Source: Mytilus galloprovincialis
Taxonomy: Eukaryota; Mollusca; Bivalvia; Mytilida; Mytilidae
Assembly (NCBI RefSeq): GCF_965363235.1
Contig: NC_134843.1
Coordinates: forward strand, 67,929,865 to 67,993,864
DNA length: 64,000 nucleotides
Direction of reading: 5' to 3'
The translations under genes and the position numbers were made by a program. Every line of letters starts with the position of its first letter. Within the stretch, counting starts at the first letter, position 1. Below the pieces are notes generated by a model, which did no database searches, was not told the DNA's origin, and saw only the letters and a program-made list of their open reading frames with translations. Shown here piece by piece: positions 35,237-46,629 of this stretch.

Positions 35237-35397
35237 TCAGGGGCGGATCCAGCCATTTTAAAAAGGGGGGTTCCTAACCCAGGACAAAGGGGGGGTTCCA
35301 ATTACATGTCCCCATTTAAATGCATTGATCGTCCAAAAAAAAGGAGTTCCAACCCCTGGAACCCCCCCCCCCCCCCCCCCCCTTCTGGATAAGCGCC
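35237..35397. repeat. GGCGGATCCAG / C-run MITE-like repeat, copy 2
   Basis: Starts GGGGCGGATCCAG, has several GGGG and CCCC runs and a 20-plus C run near 35360-35382. Same family as 4207-4385. Confidence 0.5.
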
Positions 35398-35702
35398 TGA
35401 ATGTGATCAGACGTTTTATCATTAATACGTTCAGTATGGCATCACAAAATTCTGCCATGTTCAAGCATTAGACTAATCGTTCTACATATTTGTATCTTGA
35501 ACAAATTTGGTATAGCATAATTGTAAATGATAGCTTCTGTAGGTTTTCATTGATGAATATAGATAAAGGAATAGTACAAATGTATACCATTGTATATGAT
35601 ATATATTCAAATTAAAGCATAATATCTTCAAACAAATATACTATGAAGTGCACAAAGACAGGACAATATTTGAACAAGTAGATTAATTTTATTCTTATGA
35701 AG

Positions 35703-35765
35703 AAATGGAGATTTCATCAACAAGCTCTATCGACAAGAACAATGAAGACACAAGACCGGACAGAG
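35703..35765 (+). CDS. Receptor stalk exon 4 (63 nt)
   Basis: Acceptor TTATTCTTATGAAG and donor AGAG|GTATTT, phase 1-1, 21 codons with EMEISSTSSIDKNNEDTRP. It is polar and suited to the membrane-proximal region. The acceptor is only moderate. Confidence 0.45.
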
Positions 35766-36464
35766 GTATTTAAAACTTTTAATAATGATAAGTGCATCAG
35801 ATTAGAATTAATATTTAGATTGATTTAACATGAAAGGAGAAACCAAACTTGTAACTGTCTTTACATCATCACTATGACCACCATTTAAAAAACGTTTTTT
35901 CGTGCTCATCTTTGTTATATTTTTATGTATAGTACATAATATATTTTTTAAATAACAAATTACGTAAAAGAAAAGAAAACAAAATTGCATCATTTAGCAT
36001 GTGTTTACACGACGACTGTATTCTAAGAGAAATCATATAACGTGCATTCATTCGAATCCATTATTCTCTAAATATTCGAAACGTAAAGTCATACCACAAC
36101 TAACAACATGAAAATAATGGAAGGTGGAAAAAGAAAATATAATCATATGTCTCGCCATTATAAGAAATTAGAATCGATATCGAAAAAAAGGCAAAAGATA
36201 CCAAAGGGTCATGCGTTAGTAAATAAAAGACGATGCACTGTTTTTCTTCATACATAGCATTAGTCTTGATATAAAGATATGATACAGAATCTGAGAATGA
36301 TCGACTGCTACCAATTACAATTCTTTCGTGTCAGCGAGTCGAATTTGAAAGATTTGTTCCACTAAATCGTCAAGATAAACGTTTCACATCTAGAATTTTT
36401 TTTATTGTATGAATAATTTATATTGTCAGACTAAAATTTCAATTTTTATATCTGTCTGTCTGTT

Positions 36465-36830
36465 GAAGTTTAGAAAAAAAAAGCAACACGACGGGTGGCA
36501 TATGTTGCGTTTCCGGAGCACCTAGGATCACCCCCAGTTTTTGGTGGGGTTTTTGTTCCGCAGTTTTTAGTTTTCTATGTTATGTTTTGTGTACTATTGT
36601 TAGTTCTCTTATATTTGATGCGTTTCCCTCAGTTTTAGTTTGTAACCCGGATTTTTTTCTCTCCATCGATTTATGAATTTCGAACAGCGGTATACTACTG
36701 TTGCCTTTATTGTCTACTGAGCTTTTTATTTTTATTTATTTTTAAGCCATGTCGTTGTCAGTTAATTTCGACTTATGAGTTTGAAAGTCCCTCTGGTATC
36801 TTTCGCTTGTCGTCTATCTGAAAAAATGAA
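36465..36830 (+). repeat. Dispersed repeat family D fragment in receptor intron
   Basis: Contains CCCCCAGTTTTTGG, TTAGTTTTCTATGTTATG and TTTGAAAGTCCCTCTGG. Related pieces are at 26700-26830, 40200-40385 and 54180-54360 (complement), and 46445-46530. Confidence 0.45.
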
Positions 36831-37535
36831 AAAAAAATCTTTTTTTATGATGAGACATGGGCATGCAAATACTTCATGTTAAAGCTTATGAAAAAGAAAA
36901 TCAAAGTACCATATGGAACTAACTGCTATTTCCGAACTATATACCTCCCATATGTTCGAACATTGTAAAACGACAAGTTTTACTGACAAAAAGAACTAGT
37001 TCACATACATGTATATGTATTAGTAATAGTTAATGGATCGAAGGCTCAAATCATCCACTCGTGTCTGATTCACTGTATAAAAAATTAAAAAAAAGAAGAA
37101 TGCGTTGTACAAGTCTAAATTCATAGCATAAGGCAATAAATAACACATATGCTAATTCATCCGATGGTTAAAGGCAATATTACATATCAATTTTTCTGTT
37201 AACAATTGTACTACAAATATATATATATATCTGCAAAAATATGTGAAAAGACAACTCATACAAAGAATCACGATTTACTGTCGATAAATAAGAATTAAAT
37301 AAAATGCACAATTTGACAAAGAAAAAAAAGGATAAAGGCAAATGTCATTTTCCAGCAGCTAACGCCGTCAAATTACAGAATACAGTAACAAACATTTATT
37401 TATAGTTGCCATGATTCGGGTGTCAGAAATTATCGTCTTTGATTATGTCTGTTGGTTATATTTTTAAGCTAATTTTAAATGCAAAATAAAAATTAGACAA
37501 GCAATTATTTCTTTCAATCAATTATGTTTTAACAG

Positions 37536-38380
37536 GATTTTCATCAGATGAAAAGTTTTTATTCTATGGACTAGTTGCTGCCGGTCTTGTGTTGGTGCTA
37601 TGTTTGTCTATTGTGTGTAATATTTGTATCAATCGAAAATGCAGAACAGAAAATTTGGCGACAAAAAACAATGTTCCGAATGTAAACAGCGTCGCTGTAA
37701 TTCAAGAGCCTTCTTTAGAACCGGAAGACAGCTCATCGACCTACGAAGTAATCTGTGAAAGCGAAATGCTTCCATTTGAAAAAATCAAACTCAATACGAA
37801 CGCTTCGTTACAACAATCTCTTGTTTTTGAAAAGAAGTTCCAGAACAACTCTCCAACTTCAGATAAGCCATACTTTGAAGTTATTGATGGTGACAACATG
37901 TATCTAAATCCGTGTCATACCATTGAAGGTCAAGAACAAACGGATAATTTGAAGAAAATCTCCTCGCCGGAATATCAAGTAGCATTACCAGCTACTGGTA
38001 CTATTTGTTGTGCAGGACAAACTCGGAACGAGTCGAGTGACAATGATAACAAAGTTAAAGCTCAAGAAAGTTCAGATATGAATATTAAAATCCAATTTGA
38101 TCCGGCAGACGATATATCCGTCAAGTATAGTATAGGTGAAGATATCAAAGAATGTTTAAAAAAATATGAAGTCGACGAAAGCAATCGTTTACTCGTCCAA
38201 AGAAAAGAAAACACTGAATCGATGTCAAACTTCATTGAATTATCTGAAACAAGTTCGTCAGACGACAATGAGGAAAAACCAACAGTTCAGACGGATGATG
38301 ACTATATCAATCCTTACCAGACATTAAAAAGAAGTGAGAAAGATGATGAACATGATTACAATATTTGTGCCGTTCCTTAA
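37536..38380 (+). CDS. Transmembrane exon with long tyrosine-rich cytoplasmic tail
   Basis: Acceptor GTTTTAACAG opens this last exon in phase 1. After a few residues comes one membrane segment (FYGLVAAGLVLVLCLSIV), then Cys/Arg residues and a tail of about 250 residues ending with TAA at 38378-38380. The tail is acidic and carries tyrosines in signalling-type contexts: STYEVI (ITIM-like), MYLNP and DYINP (pY-x-N, the Grb2 SH2 class), PYFEVI, EYQVAL, PYQTL and DYNICAVP at the C-terminus. This points to a phosphotyrosine-signalling cell-surface receptor. No kinase or TIR domain was seen. The frame is uninterrupted and well splice-supported; partners are inference from motifs. Confidence 0.75.
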
Positions 38381-39116
38381 AACCCTCGTTGTAAATACAT
38401 GCAGATATGTTATTGGTTGCGACATTGAATAAGGTTATAATCATTATAAATGTATGTCAATAATCGAATATTTTTAAGGATTTGTGATTCGTTAAAACTT
38501 GATCACAAGTACATTTTTATTTACTAAGATTGTACGCCAATACATGTTGCTGAATATACATTCTAGAAATCCCCAATTTTACATTGTTTATGCAATAGGT
38601 TTTGATAAATTATATAACAATTATGGCTTTTGGTTGAGATTAATACGATGTTAAAATATAATGACCTAGAAAGCACATCGACCGCGGACTTTGTTCTCAG
38701 TCAAGCGCTGCTCTTTTGCTTTTATGTGTTTTTTTCTGTGCATGTACTGATTTTGTGTCATGCATGGATACCCAATATTCTTTGTTCAAATATTGTCAAC
38801 AATTAAGTTGACTCCCTCAATAGCGAATCAAAATAAGTGAATGGCTAAAAATATTAATTCCAGTTAAAAAAGGTAGAGTATATTGGATATGTAAAGCACT
38901 TAACCTTGCTATACAGACCACCTAAGGATCACTAAAACAATACTGCAAGGATTCTAAACATGCAAAAAGCGCGTTGATTATTACTAGTAAGAAACTTGGC
39001 AACTCTTCTATTTAAAGAAAAAGTGGCATCCCAATATTTCGAATAACAGAAACGAAGGGTACATAAATGCCTTCCTAATTAAAGGCAAACGTAAGAAAGC
39101 CGAGACTAGTATAAAA

Positions 39117-39256
39117 TTGAGAATGGAAATGGGGAATGTGTCAAAGAGACAACAACCCGACCAAATAAAAAACAACAGCAGAGGGTCACCAACAGGTCTT
39201 CAATGTAGCGAGAAATTCCCGCACCCGGAGGCGTCCTTCAGCTGGCCCCTAAACAA
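39117..39256 (-). repeat. Dispersed repeat family A, copy 3
   Basis: GGAAATGGGGAATGTGTCAA to GGACGCC-complement. It lies between the two alternative transmembrane exons. Confidence 0.55.
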
Positions 39257-39499
39257 AATAGTATGCATTTCAATGGGTAGAAATATGATATTCTCCCTGT
39301 TGGGTGGATACAGACATATGCATGCTTAGGCATTTTCTGGAAACGTTTTTATCGTTTCACTAGTTTCTGGTTTTATAACCTTGTTATTATGGGGATTTTA
39401 ATTGATTGAAATAATGTGTAACAAGAATTGTATAATTTAAACATACAATTGTATTAAGTAAACCATGCATTTAATTCATGTTTTTATTCTTTTCAACAG

Positions 39500-39624
39500 G
39501 CATGCCAGAACAACCAGTACTAATCTATATCATTGTTTGTATTAGTTGCATATTATTTCTTCTTTTGCTACATTTTGTAGTTAAGACAAGATTTACTTTT
39601 TATAAATGTGCAGAAGGCTCATGA
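39500..39624 (+). CDS. Candidate alternative transmembrane exon with short tail
   Basis: A strong acceptor (ATTCTTTTCAACAG) opens a phase-1 frame encoding MPEQP, a membrane segment (LIYIIVCISCILFLLLL) and a tail of only about 17 residues (KTRFTFYKCAEGS) to TGA. It has the same entry phase as the 37536 exon, so splicing past that exon would give a receptor without the tyrosine-rich tail. An equivalent choice exists in many immune receptors. Coding sense, acceptor and phase all fit, but no transcript evidence is available here. Confidence 0.55.
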
Positions 39625-40199
39625 TTCGTAACTACATTCAAATATCATGTAGTTGAGTGAGTTGATTGAGTAAGACATAGTTTAATCATACACAATAGTA
39701 TTATGTGGTTAAAGTTAAAATATGTTCTTGAATTTATTTTTATTGTAACTTTGTTAAAATGAAATGAAAATTATGAATATGTTTTGTCTTAAAATTACGT
39801 TTTCTTTCCAAACCAGACCAACCTAAATCCTGAACAGAATCAAAGTTTTCGAAAAGCTATCAGATAACTGACTGTTACTATATTTTATCCTCTTTATAGT
39901 TTCAATGTTTTTGACGGTCAAAGTTATTTAACGGTCATACATGTAGTAATTTTATGAGAGTAAGTTCATTCCGTACTGTTTAAAAAGTCAATGTACAGAT
40001 TTGAAGAAAAAGGAGTAAATGCAAAGATGATCCCTTTATATTCAAACGAAGTGTTACCAGATGAGTCAGATATGAATGCATCAACCGTCATACGAATCCA
40101 TAAAAAAAAACCATGCACACTTGGTAAATATAACAACCAACAGCTTGTCCAACTATGTCCACTAAAAGAGGAACGAAAGCTACGTACTTGAGGAATTAT

Positions 40200-40385
40200 A
40201 TTATAGTCAAACTCATAAATTGAAAACAAACTGACAACGCCATGGCCAAAAAGGAAAAAGACAAACAGACAAGCAACAGTATACAAGACACAGCATAGAA
40301 AACTAAAGAATAAACAATACAAACCCCTCCAAAAACTGGGGGTAATCTCAGGTGTTTCGGATAGGTAAGCAGATTCTGCTTCACA
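40200..40385 (-). repeat. Dispersed repeat family D, copy
   Basis: Carries AAACTGACAACGCCATGGCC and CAAAAACTGGGGGTAATCTC, matching 54180-54360 in the same orientation. Confidence 0.45.
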
Positions 40386-40539
40386 TATGGCTCATGTCAT
40401 AGCAAATACGGTAGGTCAAATTCGTGAAATGGAAGGGGAGTGTAGTAACGACATAACTTAAAGGATCATATCCGATATCATCTGTGAAACGGATATTCTA
40501 CAATGATCAACCAACTCGTGATGGCGTCCGTAAAAATTA

Positions 40540-41260
40540 CGAAGGGATGATTTCAACTTCATCATTTGGAACTCTTGGTTTAATAGCTTTCTTGTATTCC
40601 TTTTTAACTATATCTAGTTCGATGGGATAGATGCGTTCAACATAGTCCCCACATTTTGATTTATTTAGTGAGAGAACATCATCTATAAAGCGGAAAGTAA
40701 AGATAAAGGATATGGCTAACTTCTGATCTCTCTTCCTAAGAAGTTCCTGTATAACGCCAGCCTCGTAATAATAAAGGAACACGTCGACAAGAAGAGGGAC
40801 ACAATTGGTTCCCATGGGAATGCCGATAGTTTGTGAAATTAAAAAAAAAAACGTGCTCCAAACATAGCAAATATGTTGTCGATCAAGAAATCAAGCATCT
40901 TCAGTATCAGAGAATTTTTTGTTTAAATCAGAGTGATTTATCGCTCTCTAAGACAAGATACTTGTATCTACGTTGGCCATTCTTTTTTATGAAACAAAGC
41001 AATACCAACTCTTTCAATTTGTCTTTTAGCTTTGAATGGGAAATACTTGTGTAGAGGGTAGAAAAATCAAACGTTTTAATACTATTGCAAGATGATAGAG
41101 ACTGGATTTTTTTCAGTATCAACATCTGATTCACGCCACCTCTAGAATAGGCAGATTCACAATAACTTTGAAGCCCGGCTTTGATTGCTGATAAAATAGA
41201 TGTTATTAATTTAGAAAGAGATTTCGTTTAGCATTTGGAAAACCTATCAATATACCGTTA
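40540..41260 (-). pseudogene. Reverse transcriptase remnant (Penelope-like)
   Basis: Read on the minus strand, upstream to downstream: segment KAGLQSYCESAYSRGG, then SIKTFDFSTLYTSI (RT motif A region with FDFSTLYT), KDKLKELV, KKNGQRRYKYL, a frame break near 40830-40850, MGTNCVPLLVDVFLY (motif B region) and FTFRFIDDVLSLN (catalytic IDD box). It has one frameshift and is truncated at both ends, with no GIY-YIG endonuclease part seen. The motif wording fits Penelope-like elements better than LINEs. Confidence 0.65.
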
Positions 41261-42530
41261 TTTGTAAGGACACTTATGGAGTTTAGGTATCCGATACAGA
41301 GATGGAAGACCCAGTTCTATATCTTTGGTTGAAATTCCAAAGCAACATACAAAATGTAGAACAGACCTATGCTTATTCAGGATTTCCTTTTTGGTAAGTG
41401 TCGTGAGGGTATATGTTGAGTTTCAAAATATTGTCAATACCCAATTTATTTATCAAGCAGTTTATGCAATGCGATTTACACCCAACATCGATGTTGTCTT
41501 AAGCTTAATCTGCGGGGACAATAACATATTTATCATAGAGATAGGACAAGTGTTAATGCAACGTCGTATAAATAATAATGGACACTTGGGAGTCTAAAAG
41601 TAAATTTGAAAGTTAATATGCGGCAGTTGTATTGCACCATGCACCATTTGGTTAAAGCAATTGCTGAAAGCTACAAATCCCCGCATATTTCTTTAGCGCG
41701 ATATATATATAGCTACTCGGATGCAAAGTACTTCTGTATTACTATATTATTAAATTGATTTAATATTTGAGAAACATTTATTTGTCAAAATTATTAAATC
41801 TATCAAACTACAGTGTCTCTTCTACACGATCTTATCTATTTCCCGTTTTTAAATTTTGAAATTATCAAGAAACTAAGGTTTCAACTCCCCCAGGTAAAGT
41901 TGGCTTTAAGATAAATTTGGCTATTTTTTTAGGTATTTTTGAAATATAGCTCTTCAACGGTTTCTGTACTTATACATCTTCGGATTTCAAATGTTTGGCT
42001 TTGAGCGTTCCTGATGAAGGTAAATCCAGAAAATCGCTTCAGACGCAAGAAATTATTAAACGTGTAGTTTTCAATTTTTTACATATTTGATAATCGATCA
42101 AAATTAAAGCTTCATTCGAGAAATTGTGAAGCATCTGTAAAAATTATTGGTTTGCAAGAACTTACATAAAAGTCATAAAACTATCTTCTGTCATAAAAAA
42201 AAGATAAATATGCTAGATTTGATTCTTCTATTCACATCACGTGTATTAATTTGATAGCAAAATTGTTACTTTATAGTTATAAATAACGGTTCACGGCCAA
42301 ACTTCGTAATGATCCATTTAAAAGAAATATTTATTAACACCACACAATTGTAAAAGAACATAAAAAAAAATCTAGAACTATCTCGTTATACTTCGGAAAA
42401 TTAGCATAGGGAGCCGTCTTTAAGTATTTCAAATATGATCATCAATAACTGTTATTGTCTAGGTTTTGACGACGAAAAGCGACGCAGATGTTCTCCCTAT
42501 TTTTAATGTGTGTATACATCGTGTAAAAGC
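41261..42530. other. AT-rich non-coding stretch
   Basis: Holds a repeat scrap around 42000-42060 (CTGATGAAGGTAAATCCAGA) related to 34700-34740. No exon was recognised. Confidence 0.35.
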
Positions 42531-42534
42531 TGCG

Positions 42535-42700
42535 TTTTTGTACATGTTATGACATGTACAAACACATAGCTTAAAATGGCTGTAACTTGATATTGCAAAA
42601 ATACAAGTTATAGCATGTATAAAAGCACCTCGTACATGTTATAACATGTACAAAATATTGCTTAAAATGGTTTTAACTTGTACAAATTTTGAAAATAAAG
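42535..42700 (+). repeat. Extra copy of the palindromic transposon end
   Basis: TTGTACATGTTATGACATGT and ACATGTTATAACATGTACAA, with CTTGTACAAATTTTGAAAAT at its inner edge, match the ends of the 16.0-17.6 kb element. The sequence to 42790 still resembles that element's interior next to its right end, so this is a solo or truncated copy. Confidence 0.55.
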
Positions 42701-42799
42701 ACACGAGTCTATCATTCAACAGATGTTATTAAGCTTAACAATGTTTTCATATTTTTTTAATTTCTAATTCATGTTAGTGTGTTTTGTCCTTTTTTATCA

Positions 42800-43585
42800 A
42801 AAAGAATAGTTTTTATCATTTCTTTATACATTTTAAAACAAGCATACATTCAACAAATACTATTCAGTATTCTAAGCTGATGATTTTTCATTGAAAGTAA
42901 CCACTTTGAAGGCAATAGTAAAATACTTTCATACTAGTTTACACTTAATGTGTAATAGCCAGGATAGATTTTACAATGAAATCCCAAATATGTCGAAAAA
43001 CCCTGTTTTAAAGTAGAAGATAGATAGTTAAAACATCAACATGATATTCGCCTCAAAACAAATAATAATTTGGAGGTATATTTACATCAGTTATGGTGAA
43101 GGTCAAAAATGTTGAAGAGCAGATTTATCATTCCTAATATATTTATAACCAAGTGTATCCATTTCAACTTCGTACTTTTTTGGCCTTTTTAACATTTTTT
43201 TATTCGAGCGTCACTAATGAGTCTTTGTAGACGAAACGCACGTCTGGCGTATATACGAAATTTCAATCCTGATATCTATGATGAGTTTATTTATATGCAA
43301 ACAATTTCCTCTCTCTGTTTTTCATAGAGTAAGCAGAAGAGACATTGCTTTAATTTGTGCTTGCTAAACTAGGGGGAGGGGTATTACCCCAAATTTTAAG
43401 GCATTGTTCTTAAAAATATCAGTTTGTGATGATTTTGTATCTTAGGTTAGATTGTTTACATTATAAGTAACAGTTTGGCAGAAGCCTTATTTAATACATT
43501 TGTATAATACTTTAATTAACATAGAAAAGAACAAGATAGTTCGCGGATAAACCTTGGGTCAGGTCGGATGTGAACAGTGAAGGGG
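42800..43585. other. Non-coding stretch
   Basis: A repeat scrap near 43200-43280 (CGAAACGCACGTCTGGCGTA) resembles 29945-30000. Otherwise nothing was recognised. Confidence 0.35.
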
Positions 43586-43881
43586 TGTTACAAAAAAATG
43601 GTTGATACGAGTAATGAGGCACGTTTGAAGAACACCCCTTCTTCAAGAATGGTACGGCTACCATTGGACTATATAAGCAGGAGCGAGTCCTAGCTCTTTG
43701 TCATTCGTCTGATGCTACGAAAACGATGGTCATGATACGTACGGTACGATATAATTAGAGAAAGGATATTTGAGATCGTTGTCTCTTATATAGTTTCTAT
43801 TACTAAGTGTAATAAAGAACAGGTTGGTGCCTGTTGATATTCTCTAATAATAGGGAATTGCATTCATGATGTAATGCAACA
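43586..43881 (+). repeat. Candidate solo LTR
   Basis: Starts TGTTACA and ends TGCAACA, an imperfect TG..CA inverted pair. Inside, a TATA box (CTATATAAGCAGG, about 43668) is followed about 30 bp later by a T/C-rich start-like segment, then a polyadenylation signal (AATAAAG, about 43811). This is the order of an LTR. No matching 5-bp duplication was found, so it could instead be a cellular promoter-like segment. Confidence 0.33.
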
Positions 43882-43929
43882 AAGTACAAGGTTGAATCAT
43901 GTTCTTTAGACTTGTGCAACTTGTAGTTT

Positions 43930-44230
43930 GTCAAGTATGAAGTTTACCGTACAAGACATGTGTGTTCACTTGTAGGGTACCACACTGTACCATTAAGATA
44001 AGTCGTAGCTTGAAGGGTAACAACATGTATAGGACAAGTATAAATCTGTGTGACCAACTTGTAAGGTACATAATTTTACCAAGATAACGAGTGACGTATA
44101 TGACAAGTGTGTCTGTGTGACCAACTTTAAGTGTACATATTGGATAAGTGTGAGTCTGCGTGACCAACTTGTGGGGTACATAATTGTGCCAGGAGGACAA
44201 GTTTGTTACTGACCCAGGACAAATTTGTAA
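43930..44230 (+). repeat. Irregular tandem repeat (GTGTGACCAACTTGTAGGGTACATAA type)
   Basis: GTGACCAACTT recurs at about 44050, 44115 and 44158, with linked GGTACATAAT segments and spacing of about 43-66 bp. No gene. Confidence 0.5.
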
Positions 44231-44535
44231 TAGTACAAATTTGTACCAGTTGTATATTTTGCTTCATTGACGTTAATTTATGTATGAAGTTTACTTTACA
44301 ATAACTAAATAGAACAATTTTGGATCCAGTATCAAACTGGTAACGAACTCACTCCAGAACTGAAATAGACGCACTTACCCTGTGTACACGTTACAGGTTG
44401 AACCAGCTATCTGTTTAATTGTCATTGAGGAAATTGATGCTATTATTAAACAGCGTCACACTGTTGTACTGCATGATACATACAATTACATCAAAACACA
44501 TTAAGCCAACATTAGTCATGAACCAATAAAAACCG

Positions 44536-45111
44536 AAAGGAGTAGGTTCAGTAAGACCCCATTTTGGCCTTAAAATATAGCAGTTTTGCAAAATTGTAAA
44601 AATGTTATCGTTTAGCTATTTATGGGAAGTAGAATGTTTCTGCTACATAAATATGGGCTGTTTTTGACTATACAATGCACATATATCGGGAACTAACATC
44701 TTTAAGTCATGCTAAATTACTGAAATCTTCACAATTTTAGCATTTTAGTTAAATTTTAGACGGTTTCCGTCTTAAATGAAAGTGGCCGCATTCGTGTTTA
44801 TTCATAATGTTGAAATGTTAGTTGCATTTGATGATAATACATAACATATATAAAGGTTGAGGATGAACACAGATGCGGCCACTTTCATTTTTGACAAAAA
44901 CCATCTGAAAAGTGACGATGTTTTGCAAATTTGATAGATTTTTCATATTTTAGCTTAAATCGGAGGGTTTTAAATGACTTAATCAGTTAAAAATGTCACA
45001 TAAACTAATTGAATCAATTGAAATAGACACTTAAGTGTTTAAAAAGTGTCCAAATTTTTTCGTTAGATGAACCTGAAATTTGAGGCCAAAATCGGCCCTT
45101 ACCGGACCTTT
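44536..45111 (-). mobile_element. Foldback MITE, family B copy 2
   Basis: Reverse-orientation copy of 20416-20990: AAAGGAGTAGGTTC start, central inverted pair with GAAAGTGGCCGCATTCGTG, and an end near CCGGACCTTTTG. Confidence 0.68.
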
Positions 45112-45121
45112 TGTGATTAAA

Positions 45122-45342
45122 TACCGTATAGCTGGTTATTTTCGCGGGTGTAAAATTTCGCGATTTTCATTGAATGAGGTATACGAAATATTTTGCCTGT
45201 TATTACTTTGGCGGATTGAACATTTTTATCATTACCTTTGTATGGACACTTTCAAACTGGCAGAATTTATTTTGGCGATTTTGTTCTGTCCGCGAAAATA
45301 AGCGACAATTTACACCCTGCGAAAATAACCAGCTATACGGTA
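45122..45342. mobile_element. Foldback MITE with TACCGTATAGCTGGTTATTT ends
   Basis: 221 bp. The outer ~40 bp at each side are inverted repeats (TACCGTATAGCTGGTTATTT then CGCG/CGCA). It abuts the family B MITE. Confidence 0.75.
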
Positions 45343-45794
45343 GTGTACGTAGATCTTTGAATGTATCGTTCTTTATCAATTCTTATATTGATTGGATATT
45401 TCATAACTTTATATATAACCGAAGCATATACATGAATGTCTATCCAGTTATTTTTTTTTATTATTATAAAAGTAACAATCGATAAAAAAACTTTCTCATA
45501 TCATAAAGTTATGCGTTAAGTTTCTTAAGCTACCAGTATTTATGACATTTTAACAATGCATTCCTTAGGAGGTACCCAGCACTTTGACTTACACATATTT
45601 GGCTGGTTTCTTTGGCTATATAGCAGTTTGACAATTGAGAATTGAATGCTTCTTTTTGTAAATTCATTGGGTGTAAACGCGTTGACCGAAGTACAGTACA
45701 TTTTGTATGAAGCGCGGACGAGCTGTATTCTAAAATTTTGCGCACGGTTAACGCTTTTACACACCTATGAAATTACGTTAAGAAGCATTCAACA

Positions 45795-45950
45795 CTTGAA
45801 ATTACATTTTTATAAACTATATAAGATATCTCATATAAGATATCCTATAAAAATTGAAATTATTCAAGATATCTTATATATTAAAGGAGATATCATACAT
45901 ATTGAATAAGATATCTTACATATTATATGAGATATCATGAAATTCGAATA
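45795..45950. repeat. Cluster of GATATC palindromes
   Basis: Seven or so AGATATC/GATATCT words with TATAAGATATCT-type arms in about 150 bp. They can pair with each other in several registers. Confidence 0.5.
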
Positions 45951-46629
45951 AATATTAAAACGGCTTGCCATCGTTGGAAGTCGAAATCTCAGTGCGTTTC
46001 CACGACAGCAAACTGGATAGAGAATAGACGAGCGTCGCAAAAACGTTCTAAAAAATAAGACTAGGAAAAAGTCGGATTTGATTTAATAAATGTAATTGGT
46101 TGTTGCTTGCTTAACATAAAGTGACAAATATGTCATGCTTATTCAGGAAAAAGAACAAATTAACCACATTTTACCAGATTGTGATGAGAGCAGGATTCTC
46201 GACTGCAATTTGAATCAAAAGAAACGCATGATAGACAGGGCGATAAATTCTTTCAACAGACCCCTTATTGAACACTTAGTTATGTAATGTGCACAATGCA
46301 TTGCAATCTCCATTCTAACGTCCCCATTCCAGCTGGTCGTTGCTGAAACATTGAAAGATAAGACAGTCCATCAAATCTGACAAAATATATCAACTAAAGG
46401 GAAAATTCAAAATATCTTTAAGGGTAAATACTTTTTTTTCTTTTTTAGTCATGGTGTTATCAGTTGGTATTCGACATTCGAGTTTGAATGTCCCTCTGGA
46501 ATCTTTCGCCACTCTTGTATTAAAAATAATAGCAATATCTCAAAATGAAGCTAGTATGCGTGCAGTATTTGAAGTTTTGCTATCCCGTCTTTAATTTTGA
46601 AGCCCTTATAGAAATCTGTAAGAAAAAAT

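Noticed and set aside
40928..41134. Independent small gene
   Set aside because: It is the upstream part of the Penelope-like reverse transcriptase remnant, continued after a frame break.
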